Shown: positions 17,017 through 24,876 of the stretch, in pieces
Layout of the letters: every line of letters begins with the position of its first letter
How positions within the stretch are numbered: position 1 is the stretch's first letter
Origin: Rhizobium lusitanum
GTDB lineage: Bacteria; Pseudomonadota; Alphaproteobacteria; Rhizobiales; Rhizobiaceae
Direction of reading: 5' to 3'
DNA: 64,000 nucleotides
Assembly: GCF_014189535.1 (NCBI RefSeq)
Contig: NZ_CP050307.1
Coordinates: forward strand, 2,108,001 to 2,172,000
Notes under the pieces: generated by a model
What the model was told of the DNA's origin: nothing
Seen by the model: the letters and a program-made list of their open reading frames with translations, nothing else
The model's database searches: none
Made by a program: the position numbers and the translations under genes

Positions 17017-18324
17017 ATGACCGCCGCCCACCCTCCCTTCCCCGATATCAGCTCCCTCTGGCAGGAGACAGCCGTGGACCGTCCGGTCTTCGGCACACTG
17101 TCGGGCGATCATCGCTATGACGTGGCCATCATCGGCGGCGGTTATACGGGCCTGAGCACGGCCCGTTATCTCGCCCGCCGAGGCCTGTCATCGGTGGTGC
17201 TGGAAGCAAACCGCATCGGCTGGGGCGCAAGCGGGCGCAATGGCGGCGTCGTCTCCGGAAAGTTCCGGCTCGCCTTTTCCGACATCGCCGGCCGGTTCGG
17301 CATCGAGACCGCCCGCCGCATGCACGATCTCGGCATCGAGGCCATCGAACATGTCGGCGAGCTGGTCGAGGATTACGGCATCACATCCGCCGGGTACAGG
17401 CCGACGGGCTCACTGCGTTGCGCCCACAATGCGGTCTCGCTTGAAGCCCTCAAGACGGAAGTGGACTGGTTGAAGCAAGCGCTCGGCGACAACGCCTGCT
17501 CCATCCTTTCACCGGGGGACATGGAACGGGAAACCGGCTCGCGGGATTTCACCGGCGGCATGCTCAACACCCATGGCGGCGTTATTCATCCGCTCAATTT
17601 CGTGTTCGGCATCGCCGCCGGGCTCAAAGCCGCCGGTATCGATATCTTTGAGAGTGCTCCGGTCACCGGCCTCAGGCGCGAGGGCTCTGGCGTGCGTCTG
17701 GAAACGCCACACGGTATCATCACCGCCGGACAGGCCGTGATCGCCACCAATTCCTATTCCGACCTGACACGCGCGACGGCGGAAGTCCGCAAGGCGATCA
17801 TCCCCTTCCGCTCAGCCATGATCGCCACGGAACCACTATCCGGTAAAGCTGGCGGCACTCTCTTGGCCAATGGCCGCAGCTATACCGAGACCCGGCGGAT
17901 GATGCGCTGGTTTCGCAAGGCGGGTGACCGGCTGCTCTATGGCGGTCGCGGTGCCTTCGGCAAGACGGATTCGGAAAGCGCCTTCGCCGCGCTGCACAAA
18001 GCGATGGTGCGACAGTTCCCGGAACTTTCCGACGCCGCCGTTACCCACCGGTGGTCCGGTCTCGTCGCCATGACCATGGACAGCATTCCGCATGTGGGAC
18101 GGCTGGACGAACGCGTCGTCTATGCGGTCGGTTACAACGGCACCGGCGTGGCGCTTGCCTCCTGTATGGGCAAACACGTCGCCGCGATCGTCGCCGGCGA
18201 GAGCCCGGACCTCGGGCTTCTGACTTCCGAACGGTTGAAACCCGTTCCCTTCTATCCCATCCGGGAACCCGCCGTCCGGCTCGTCGCCGGCTGGTACCAG
18301 TTCCTGGATGCAATCGGGCGATAA
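17017..18324 (+). CDS. FAD-dependent oxidoreductase (DAO family, gamma-glutamylputrescine oxidase-like)
   Basis: A 435-residue flavoprotein of the D-amino-acid-oxidase fold. The N-terminal DVAIIGGGYTGLSTARYLARRG is the dinucleotide-binding motif (about residues 30-52), followed by WGASGRNGGVVSG as in PuuB-like oxidases; the C-terminal YAVGYNGTGVALASCMGK closes the FAD site. Relatives oxidise secondary or gamma-glutamylated amines to aldehyde plus ammonia or amine with H2O2. Its placement among PotABCD-like genes indicates that it oxidises the imported amine. It begins 9 bp after the HAD gene stop. Confidence 0.9.
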   Translation: MTAAHPPFPDISSLWQETAVDRPVFGTLSGDHRYDVAIIGGGYTGLSTARYLARRGLSSVVLEANRIGWGASGRNGGVVSGKFRLAFSDIAGRFGIETARRMHDLGIEAIEHVGELVEDYGITSAGYRPTGSLRCAHNAVSLEALKTEVDWLKQALGDNACSILSPGDMERETGSRDFTGGMLNTHGGVIHPLNFVFGIAAGLKAAGIDIFESAPVTGLRREGSGVRLETPHGIITAGQAVIATNSYSDLTRATAEVRKAIIPFRSAMIATEPLSGKAGGTLLANGRSYTETRRMMRWFRKAGDRLLYGGRGAFGKTDSESAFAALHKAMVRQFPELSDAAVTHRWSGLVAMTMDSIPHVGRLDERVVYAVGYNGTGVALASCMGKHVAAIVAGESPDLGLLTSERLKPVPFYPIREPAVRLVAGWYQFLDAIGR

Positions 18325-18387
18325 GACCCTGCATTTCACGCATCAAAAAAACGGGGTTTGAAACCCTGCCAAAAGAGGAGAACGGAC

Positions 18388-19428
18388 ATGATACTGAAAT
18401 TTTCCACTCTCGTGCTTTCCGCATCAGCCATCGCCCTCTCAGCCGGCCTTGCTTCGGCTGAACAGATCACCTTCGTATCCCAGGGCGGCGCCTATCAGGA
18501 CGCACAGACCAAGGCGATCCTCGACCCGGTCGCCAAATTGCTCGGGATCACCGTCAACCAGGATAGCGCGCCGGACGCCTGGCCGGTCATCAAGACCCAG
18601 ACATCGACAGGCAAGCCGATCTGGGATGTTGTCGATACCCCAACACAGGATTGCGTCCGTGGCGGCCAACAGGGCATGATCGAGACCCTCGACTTCTCCA
18701 AGATCCCCAATGCCGAGAAAATGCCCGCGGAATACAAGAGCCCCTATTCCGTGGCCTATGAATTCTATTCGAGCGTGCTTGCCTACAACAAGGACAAGTT
18801 CGGAACAAACCCGCCAAAGAGCTGGGCGGATTTCTGGGACGTCAAGAAGTTCCCGGGCACACGCGCGCTGCGCAACCATCCGCTCGCCACGCTGGAAGCG
18901 GCCCTGCTCGCCGACGGCGTTCCAGCAGATAAGCTCTATCCGCTGGACGTCGACCGCGCCTTCAAGAAGCTCGAGGAAATCAAGCCTTACGTCACCGTCT
19001 GGTGGACCTCAGGCGCCCAGTCGGCGCAGCTGCTTGCCGACGGCGAGGTCGACATGGAAATGGCCTGGAATGGTCGCGTGACCGCCGTCGCCAAGGAAGG
19101 AGCCCCGATCAGCTACACATTCAACCAGGGCTTCCTGCAATACACATCGCTTTGCATTCTGAAAGGTGCGCCCAATCTCGACACCGCCGTGAAATTCGTT
19201 AACGCGGCGATGACGCCGGAGATCCAGGCGAACTTCCCGGCCTACATTGATTACGGCCCAGGCAATCCGGAAGCCTACAAGACCGGCAAGATTTCCCCGG
19301 AGCGCGCGGCTGAAATGCCAAGCTCACCGGAGAACGCCGCCAAGCAGGTGCTGGTGTCGGACAAGTGGTGGAGTTCGCCGGCTGGCGAGGAAGCGCAGAA
19401 GCGCTGGGCATCCTTCATCCAGAAGTAA
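18388..19428 (+). CDS. Periplasmic substrate-binding protein of the PotD/F-type ABC importer
   Basis: A 346-residue extracellular solute-binding protein with a clear signal peptide (MILKFSTLVLSASAIALSAGLASA-EQ). The mature part (ITFVSQGGAYQDAQTKAILDPVAK, then VVDTPTQDCVRGGQQG and TVWWTSGAQSAQLLADGEVDMEMAWNGRV) is typical of the polyamine/opine binding-protein family. The ATG at 18388 is preceded by AGAGGAG at 18374-18380, which favours it over the in-frame start at 18358. It supplies substrate to the two permeases immediately downstream. The ligand cannot be predicted beyond a probable amine. Confidence 0.9.
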   Translation: MILKFSTLVLSASAIALSAGLASAEQITFVSQGGAYQDAQTKAILDPVAKLLGITVNQDSAPDAWPVIKTQTSTGKPIWDVVDTPTQDCVRGGQQGMIETLDFSKIPNAEKMPAEYKSPYSVAYEFYSSVLAYNKDKFGTNPPKSWADFWDVKKFPGTRALRNHPLATLEAALLADGVPADKLYPLDVDRAFKKLEEIKPYVTVWWTSGAQSAQLLADGEVDMEMAWNGRVTAVAKEGAPISYTFNQGFLQYTSLCILKGAPNLDTAVKFVNAAMTPEIQANFPAYIDYGPGNPEAYKTGKISPERAAEMPSSPENAAKQVLVSDKWWSSPAGEEAQKRWASFIQK

Positions 19429-19453
19429 TCACCCGGCCCATGGAGGGTCATCT

Positions 19454-20326
19454 ATGACCGTGTCGACAAGAAATCCTTCGGAGCGTCATGACCGGCGCGA
19501 GCAGAGGCTGATGCTGATGCTTCTTGCCCCGGCCCTGCTCGTGGTCGTGTCGCTGCTGATCGTGCCGCTGCTCTGGCTTGCCTGGCAGTCGATCTGGCAG
19601 GATGGCGGTTTCACGCTCGTCAACTACCAACGGTTCCTGACCGATTCCGTCTACTGGATGACCTTCCTCCAAACCTTCCGCATCGCGTTCGTGGTGACGC
19701 TCGCGACGCTTCTGCTCGGCTATCCCGTCGCCTATGTGGCGGCGGGCCTGCCGCAGCGATGGAGCGTGCTCATTCTCGCGATGGTCCTGCTGCCCTTCTG
19801 GACCAGCGTACTCGTGCGCGCTTATGCCTGGCTCATCCTGTTGCAGAGAACCGGCATCGTCAATTCCGCGCTGAAGAGTGCCGGGCTGATCGACAGTCCG
19901 CTGCCGCTCATCAACAACGAGTTCGGCACGGTGGTCGCAACCATTCACATCCTGCTGCCCTTCATGGTGCTGCCGCTCTATGCGACAATGAAGAAGATCC
20001 CGCCCGAGCTGACGATGGCAGGTGCCAGCCTCGGCGGATCGCCGGCGCATGTGTTTGCGCGGGTTTTCCTGCCCCTGTCCCTGCCCGGCATGATCGCCGG
20101 CATGGTTCTGGTCTTCGTGCTGACGCTCGGTTTCTACATCACCCCGGAACTTCTCGGCGGCGGCCGCACCTACATGGTCTCCATGCTCGTCTCCCGCAAC
20201 ATCGAGGTCTACAATGAATGGGGTGCGGCATCGTCGATCAGCGTGGTGCTGATGGCCTGCGTCTTCCTCGTCTTCCGGCTGGCAAGCCTGATCATCCCGT
20301 TTGAACGCATCATGGGAACGAGGTGA
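19454..20326 (+). CDS. ABC transporter permease, PotB-like
   Basis: A 290-residue inner-membrane protein with about six hydrophobic helices, starting LMLMLLAPALLVVVSLLIVP and carrying the permease coupling motif around ELTMAGASLGGSPAHVFARVFLPLSLPGM (EAA loop). The ATG at 19454 has TGGAGG eight bases upstream; the open frame extends far back to 19247 but that part overlaps the binding-protein gene and is not family-like. It pairs with the next gene to form the transmembrane channel. Confidence 0.92.
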   Translation: MTVSTRNPSERHDRREQRLMLMLLAPALLVVVSLLIVPLLWLAWQSIWQDGGFTLVNYQRFLTDSVYWMTFLQTFRIAFVVTLATLLLGYPVAYVAAGLPQRWSVLILAMVLLPFWTSVLVRAYAWLILLQRTGIVNSALKSAGLIDSPLPLINNEFGTVVATIHILLPFMVLPLYATMKKIPPELTMAGASLGGSPAHVFARVFLPLSLPGMIAGMVLVFVLTLGFYITPELLGGGRTYMVSMLVSRNIEVYNEWGAASSISVVLMACVFLVFRLASLIIPFERIMGTR

Positions 20327-20329
20327 CGC

Positions 20330-21127
20330 ATGCATATGTCCAAAATCCTGCTTTATGCCGTCGTCGCCCTCATCCTCGCCTGGCTGATCATTCCGATCCT
20401 CATCATCGTGCCCATGTCGTTTTCCGGCGCCCGGTTCCTGTCGTTCCCGCCACCATCATGGTCCCTGCGCTGGTACGAGGCCTATCTGAGCAGTGCCGCA
20501 TGGATGCAGGCAACCCGCGTCAGCCTTATCGTCTCGGTTTCGAGCGCCATCCTGGCGACGATTTTCGGCACGGCTGCCGCCTACGCGCTTGATATGACCT
20601 CGTCCCGGCTGGTGCGCAGCTTGCAGATGCTGCTGCTCCTGCCGCTGATCGTGCCGATCGTCATCACCGCCGTCGGCGTCTTTCTCGTCTATGCGCAGAT
20701 CGGCCTGATCGCCACCATGACGGGGCTGATCCTTGCCAATGTCATGCTCGGCCTGCCCTATGTCATCACCTCGGTTCTGGTTGGACTCCGAAAATTCGAC
20801 CATACGCAGGAGATGGTGTCGCGCAGCCTCGGCATGAACCGGTTGCGCACCTTCTTCGTCGTAACCCTGCCGCAGATCCGGCCCAGCGTGATTTCCGGCA
20901 TGCTGTTCGCCTTCATTTCGGCGATGGACGAGACCGTCGTTTCGTTGTTCATTTCCGGCGGCCAATACCAGACGCTGACAAAGCGCATGTTCACTGCGTT
21001 GCGCGACGAGATCGATCCGACGATCGCATCGATCAGCTCGCTGCTGACGGCGATTTCCTTCATCCTGGTGATGCTGGTGGCGATTAATGCGCGCAACACG
21101 GATCGCCGCCAGGGGAAGACGGCATGA
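20330..21127 (+). CDS. ABC transporter permease, PotC-like
   Basis: A 265-residue inner-membrane permease with about six membrane helices and an EAA-type loop (QEMVSRSLGMNRLRTFFVVTLPQIRPSVISG near residues 162-192). It begins three bases after the partner permease stops and overlaps the GMC oxidoreductase gene as ATGA, so it is translationally coupled. ATG codons at 20330 and 20336 are both possible. Confidence 0.92.
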   Translation: MHMSKILLYAVVALILAWLIIPILIIVPMSFSGARFLSFPPPSWSLRWYEAYLSSAAWMQATRVSLIVSVSSAILATIFGTAAAYALDMTSSRLVRSLQMLLLLPLIVPIVITAVGVFLVYAQIGLIATMTGLILANVMLGLPYVITSVLVGLRKFDHTQEMVSRSLGMNRLRTFFVVTLPQIRPSVISGMLFAFISAMDETVVSLFISGGQYQTLTKRMFTALRDEIDPTIASISSLLTAISFILVMLVAINARNTDRRQGKTA

Positions 21128-22818
21128 TTGCCGATCACCTGATCCTCGGCGGCGGATCGGCCGGATGCGTTCTGGCGGCGCGGCTGTCGGAGGATCCGAA
21201 GCGGACGGTGATTCTTGTCGAAGCGGGACGCAACATTGCCGCCGGCGACATCCCCGATGACGTGCGCAGCCGTTATCCCGGCCGCGCCTATCTCGATACC
21301 AGCAACATATGGTCTTCGCTCACTGCGTTGATGGGCTCGTCCCGATCAAACAGCGCCCCCCGCTCATCCCGCCGCTACGAGCAGGCAAAGCTGCTCGGCG
21401 GCGGCTCCGCCATCAACGCGCTGATGGCCAATCGCGGCGCACCGTCCGACTATACCGAATGGGAGGAACTGGGGGCGACCGGCTGGGGATGGGAGAGCTG
21501 CCTGCCCTATTTCCGCAGAATAGAGGCTGACCGGGATTTCGGCGGCCCCCTGCATGGAGCGGACGGACCGCTTTCGATCCGGCGGGTTACGGACGAGAAG
21601 ATATCGCCCTTCGTCGATCGCGTGATGAAAACGCTGGAGACACAAGGACACCCGATCCGTCCCGACCAGAATGGCCCCTGGGAGAACGGCACGTTCCGGG
21701 GCGCCGTCGCCGTCAGCGATGCCGGCGAACGTTTACCGACCTCGATTGCCTATCTCACACCCGACGTTCGCCGTCGTCCGAACCTCACGATCATCACCGA
21801 CAGCACCGCGACGCGTATTCTCTTTGAGGGCACGCGGGCGATCGGCGCCACGCTCACAGGTACTCACCCCCAGACGATCAGAGCACACGAAGTCATCGTG
21901 GCTTCGGGCGCGATCCACTCCCCGGCGCTGTTGCTGCGCTCCGGCATCGGTCCCGGCGCGGATCTCGCAGCCCTGGGCATTCCCGTCATCTCATCACGCG
22001 CCGGCATCGGCCGCAATCTGATGGAACATCCGTCCATCGCGGTCGCCGCCTATCTGCCACCACGGATGCGGGTGCAAGACCGCACGGAGCATCACGAGCA
22101 ATCGATCTGGCGTTTTTCCTCAGGCCTTCCCGATACGCCGCAGGGCGACATGCATGCCGCCATCCTGTCACGCTCCGGCTGGCATTCGGTCGGCCTGCGG
22201 ATGGGCAGCCTGTTCTTCTGGGTCAACAAGTCCTACTCGCGCGGCATCCTGAAGCTTGGCTCCGCCGATCCGCTGGCCGAGCCCGAGGTCGATTTCCGGA
22301 TGCTGACGGATGAACGTGACCTCGAACGACTGAAACTGGCATTGCGCATGGGCGCGCATGCACTGCTCGATCCGCATATGAACGGCTACCGGGACACGGT
22401 GTTTCCCTCCAGCTATTCCCCGCGCGTCGCCAAAGTCGCCGTTCCCGGCGCATGGAATGCGATCCAGCGCGGCGCATTATCGGCGATGCTCGACCTCGCG
22501 GGGCCTTTGCGCGCCGCCCTCATCCATTCCGCCGTCACCCTGGGCACCACCATGGACGGCCTGCTCAACGACGATGCGATGCTCACCGAATTCGTCCGCC
22601 GGCATGTCGGCGGCACCTGGCATCCCTCCGGCACCTGCCGCATGGGCGCGCCGGACAATCCGATGGCCGTGACTTCTCCGACAGGCCGGGTTTACGGCGT
22701 CGAGGGACTACGGGTCTGCGATGCCTCGCTGATGCCGTCGATCCCCTGCGCCAACACCAACATACCGACCATAATGATCGCCGAACGCATTGCTGATTTC
22801 ATCCGCAACGGTCAATGA
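21124..22818 (+). CDS. GMC-family FAD oxidoreductase (choline dehydrogenase-like)
   Basis: A 564-residue glucose-methanol-choline oxidoreductase. It opens with the ADP-binding motif DHLILGGGSAGCVLAARLSE, contains the GMC signature KLLGGGSAINALMANRG and GAIHSPALLLRSGIGPG, and near the C-terminus has the catalytic-site stretch GTWHPSGTCRMG and NTNIPTIMIAERIAD. Such enzymes oxidise alcohols to aldehydes or ketones. Last gene of the operon, coupled to the permease by an ATGA overlap. Together with the DAO-type oxidase and the HAD enzyme it would degrade an imported amino alcohol or polyamine-like compound. Confidence 0.9.
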   Translation: MIADHLILGGGSAGCVLAARLSEDPKRTVILVEAGRNIAAGDIPDDVRSRYPGRAYLDTSNIWSSLTALMGSSRSNSAPRSSRRYEQAKLLGGGSAINALMANRGAPSDYTEWEELGATGWGWESCLPYFRRIEADRDFGGPLHGADGPLSIRRVTDEKISPFVDRVMKTLETQGHPIRPDQNGPWENGTFRGAVAVSDAGERLPTSIAYLTPDVRRRPNLTIITDSTATRILFEGTRAIGATLTGTHPQTIRAHEVIVASGAIHSPALLLRSGIGPGADLAALGIPVISSRAGIGRNLMEHPSIAVAAYLPPRMRVQDRTEHHEQSIWRFSSGLPDTPQGDMHAAILSRSGWHSVGLRMGSLFFWVNKSYSRGILKLGSADPLAEPEVDFRMLTDERDLERLKLALRMGAHALLDPHMNGYRDTVFPSSYSPRVAKVAVPGAWNAIQRGALSAMLDLAGPLRAALIHSAVTLGTTMDGLLNDDAMLTEFVRRHVGGTWHPSGTCRMGAPDNPMAVTSPTGRVYGVEGLRVCDASLMPSIPCANTNIPTIMIAERIADFIRNGQ

Positions 22819-22972
22819 GCACGGTGTCAATGCCACTCAAGCCGGGTTGGCGAACTGTCCTGAGCAGCGTAGTCGCCACATCGAAGAACAAGTGGAAATG
22901 AGTGCGTTTTCATCCACCGGCCGAGAGTTACAATTCGTTGCCTTGAGGGGAAGCTGAACCGGCGCGCCGTAA

Positions 22973-23173
22973 ATTCGGACTTCAGCCCAGACGTTAGCCC
23001 GCGCTCCTGTCGATGCGATCATCATCCTCTGCACGAATTTAGCCGGCTCATCGATTGCGCCGATGCTTTCAGTGGAACTTGGAATTCCCGTACTGGATTC
23101 TGTTCGTGTGGCAATCGAACATAGTCTGATTTGCCTGGCTGGTGGGCCACGGGCTGTTGAGCGTGACGTCTGA
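22973..23173 (+). pseudogene. Fragment of a maleate isomerase / Asp-Glu racemase-family gene
   Basis: This 67-codon stretch, open only from a stop at 22970-22972, contains VDAIIILCTNLAG...SVELGIPVLDSVRVAIEH and ends at TGA 23171-23173. The active-site CTN and the following ELGIPVLDSV are the C-terminal catalytic segment of the maleate isomerase/arylmalonate decarboxylase branch of the racemase superfamily. The N-terminal two thirds are absent. It lies just after the amine-degradation operon on the same strand and may be a decayed former member. The rest of 22819-23213 holds nothing recognisable. Confidence 0.55.
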
Positions 23174-23213
23174 TCTCAAGCGGCAGACTTTGCATCAGCA
23201 AGACTGCTCAAAG

Positions 23214-24122
23214 TCAGACGATGGTCTCGCCGCCGCCGACAAAGCGCAACGCTCGACAAAGTGACGCCGTCACGATCGTGGCATGATCCTCGTCCTCACC
23301 AAGCTCAAACCGCACGTTCACCTTCTTTCCGAAGGCAGCACCAACCTCACTCGAAATCTCGCGCGCATTGTCAATCATACGTCGGACCTCCCTAATCTCG
23401 TGATATTGGTCGCTGAAATTCTCCTTCGCCTGCCAAGGCGCGAACTCCTGCTCCCAGAGCCCGACGGCTGTATAGAGGCGGATTGGACGTGTGATTTGGC
23501 GCGCCGACGCCAGCGCCCGCGACAACCCAGCCCTGTCCCACCAAACCGAGGGACTGAAACTGATATAGCCATGGAACATGTCCGGGTGCTGCGCTAGCAG
23601 ATCGAGTACGAAATACCCGGCGAGAGAATGACCGAGAAGGGTGCAACAATCCGGATCGGCATCGAGCCACGATGCGATATAGGACATCAGTTGGCCGCTG
23701 AGGAAGCGGATATAGGCTGCCTGGCCGCCACAACTATCCCTGGCCTTATCCGGGAATGCTCCCGCATCCGCCGGACCGCGGGTGAAATCCGCATGGCGGC
23801 GGTCAACATTGTATCCGCCGGTATTGGGGTAACCGATGCCGACCACGATCGAAGGAGCGATACCGGTCGCCTTGGGACGTCGCGAGACACGTCGCACGGT
23901 CTCCGCAACGGTTATAAAATCCGAATTGGCGTCGAGAACATAAATGACCGGAAATCCGGAAGCAGGCGGCGCGGTCTCCGGAACATAGACAAAGATCTCA
24001 TAATCCAAACCCGTTTCCGATGAACGCAGCTCAAATCTCTGACAGCCCGGCATTGCCAGCGATTGCGGAACCGACATCCCCACAACGTCCTGCCGCGTTT
24101 TTCCCATAATTTTGTTAGGCAT
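23214..24122 (-). CDS. Siderophore-esterase-like alpha/beta hydrolase (IroE/Fes type)
   Basis: A 302-residue esterase of the PF00756-like alpha/beta hydrolase family. FPVIYVLDANSDFITVAETVRR is the usual early strand block, LLGHSLAGYFVLDLLAQHPDMFHGYISFSPSVWW holds the nucleophile serine, and the C-terminal GEDEDHATIV carries the catalytic histidine. Relatives include IroE, Fes and BesA, which hydrolyse the ester backbone of catecholate siderophores. As the last gene of the catecholate operon it probably releases iron from, or linearises, the DHB-serine siderophore. I use ATG 24120-24122, overlapping the end of the entA-like gene by 8 bp; an in-frame ATG at 24227 would lie well inside that gene. 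There is no clear signal peptide, so action in the cytoplasm is likely. Confidence 0.82.
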   Translation of the reverse strand: MPNKIMGKTRQDVVGMSVPQSLAMPGCQRFELRSSETGLDYEIFVYVPETAPPASGFPVIYVLDANSDFITVAETVRRVSRRPKATGIAPSIVVGIGYPNTGGYNVDRRHADFTRGPADAGAFPDKARDSCGGQAAYIRFLSGQLMSYIASWLDADPDCCTLLGHSLAGYFVLDLLAQHPDMFHGYISFSPSVWWDRAGLSRALASARQITRPIRLYTAVGLWEQEFAPWQAKENFSDQYHEIREVRRMIDNAREISSEVGAAFGKKVNVRFELGEDEDHATIVTASLCRALRFVGGGETIV

Positions 24123-24876
24123 GAAGCGTCGCGCCTCCATCGACGTAAATATCAGCCATCGTAATATGCCCCGCCTTCTCCGATAGCAGGAAAAGGACCG
24201 AATTGGCGATATCGTCCGGGGTTGCAAGTTTGCGGAGCGGAATGCCGGTCTTGTAATTCTCCAGGGAGCCGGCGATCACCCGCTCGCCGCCGTTATCGTC
24301 AGTCCACATACCCGTCTGCATCGATGTCAGTGTCGAGCCAGGCGCAACGATGTTGCAGCGGATACCATGCTCTGCCAACTCCAGACCGAGGCAACGGGTG
24401 AACATGGTCGAGGCCGCCTTCGATGCGGCGTATGCCGCCATGTTCCGGCGCGGCACGCCGACTGCGTTGGAACTTACCGTGACGATGCTGCCTCGACGGC
24501 GCGGTACCATGTGCCGGGCGAGCGCGCGCGAAACGTGGAAGACGCCGGCCGTGTTGACGGCAAAGACGCGCGCCCATTCCACGTCGCTTGTTTCCAGAAC
24601 CGGCGTCGTGGAGAGCACACCGGCGACATTAATCCCGTAGTCGATGCCATCGCATTGCGCCGCCATGTCGTCCATCAGCCGGTCCACATCTGCACTTTTC
24701 GTCACATCGAGCGGGCGGGCATAGAGATTGTCACAGGCAAGCTCCGTCAGTCCGTCCACCGAAACATCGGTGGCGACGACGTTTGCGCCTTCCTGCAGAA
24801 GCGCCTTGACCACCGCGAAGCCGATTCCACCGGCTGCACCCGTCAGGAACGCGGTCTTGCCTTTGAACTCGCTCAC
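24115..24876 (-). CDS. entA: 2,3-dihydro-2,3-dihydroxybenzoate dehydrogenase (EntA/DhbA)
   Basis: A 253-residue short-chain dehydrogenase. TGAAGGIG is the NAD-binding motif, NVAGVLS the structural loop, YAASKAA holds the catalytic Tyr-x3-Lys with Ser in VTVSSNAVGVPR, and the specific segments PRRNMAAYAASKAA and GSTLTSMQTGMW match EntA. It performs the NAD-dependent last step of 2,3-dihydroxybenzoate formation. The GTG start (24874-24876) overlaps the NRPS stop as GTGA. The operon with entC-, entE- and entB-like genes makes the assignment firm. Confidence 0.93.
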   Translation of the reverse strand: MSEFKGKTAFLTGAAGGIGFAVVKALLQEGANVVATDVSVDGLTELACDNLYARPLDVTKSADVDRLMDDMAAQCDGIDYGINVAGVLSTTPVLETSDVEWARVFAVNTAGVFHVSRALARHMVPRRRGSIVTVSSNAVGVPRRNMAAYAASKAASTMFTRCLGLELAEHGIRCNIVAPGSTLTSMQTGMWTDDNGGERVIAGSLENYKTGIPLRKLATPDDIANSVLFLLSEKAGHITMADIYVDGGATLHA

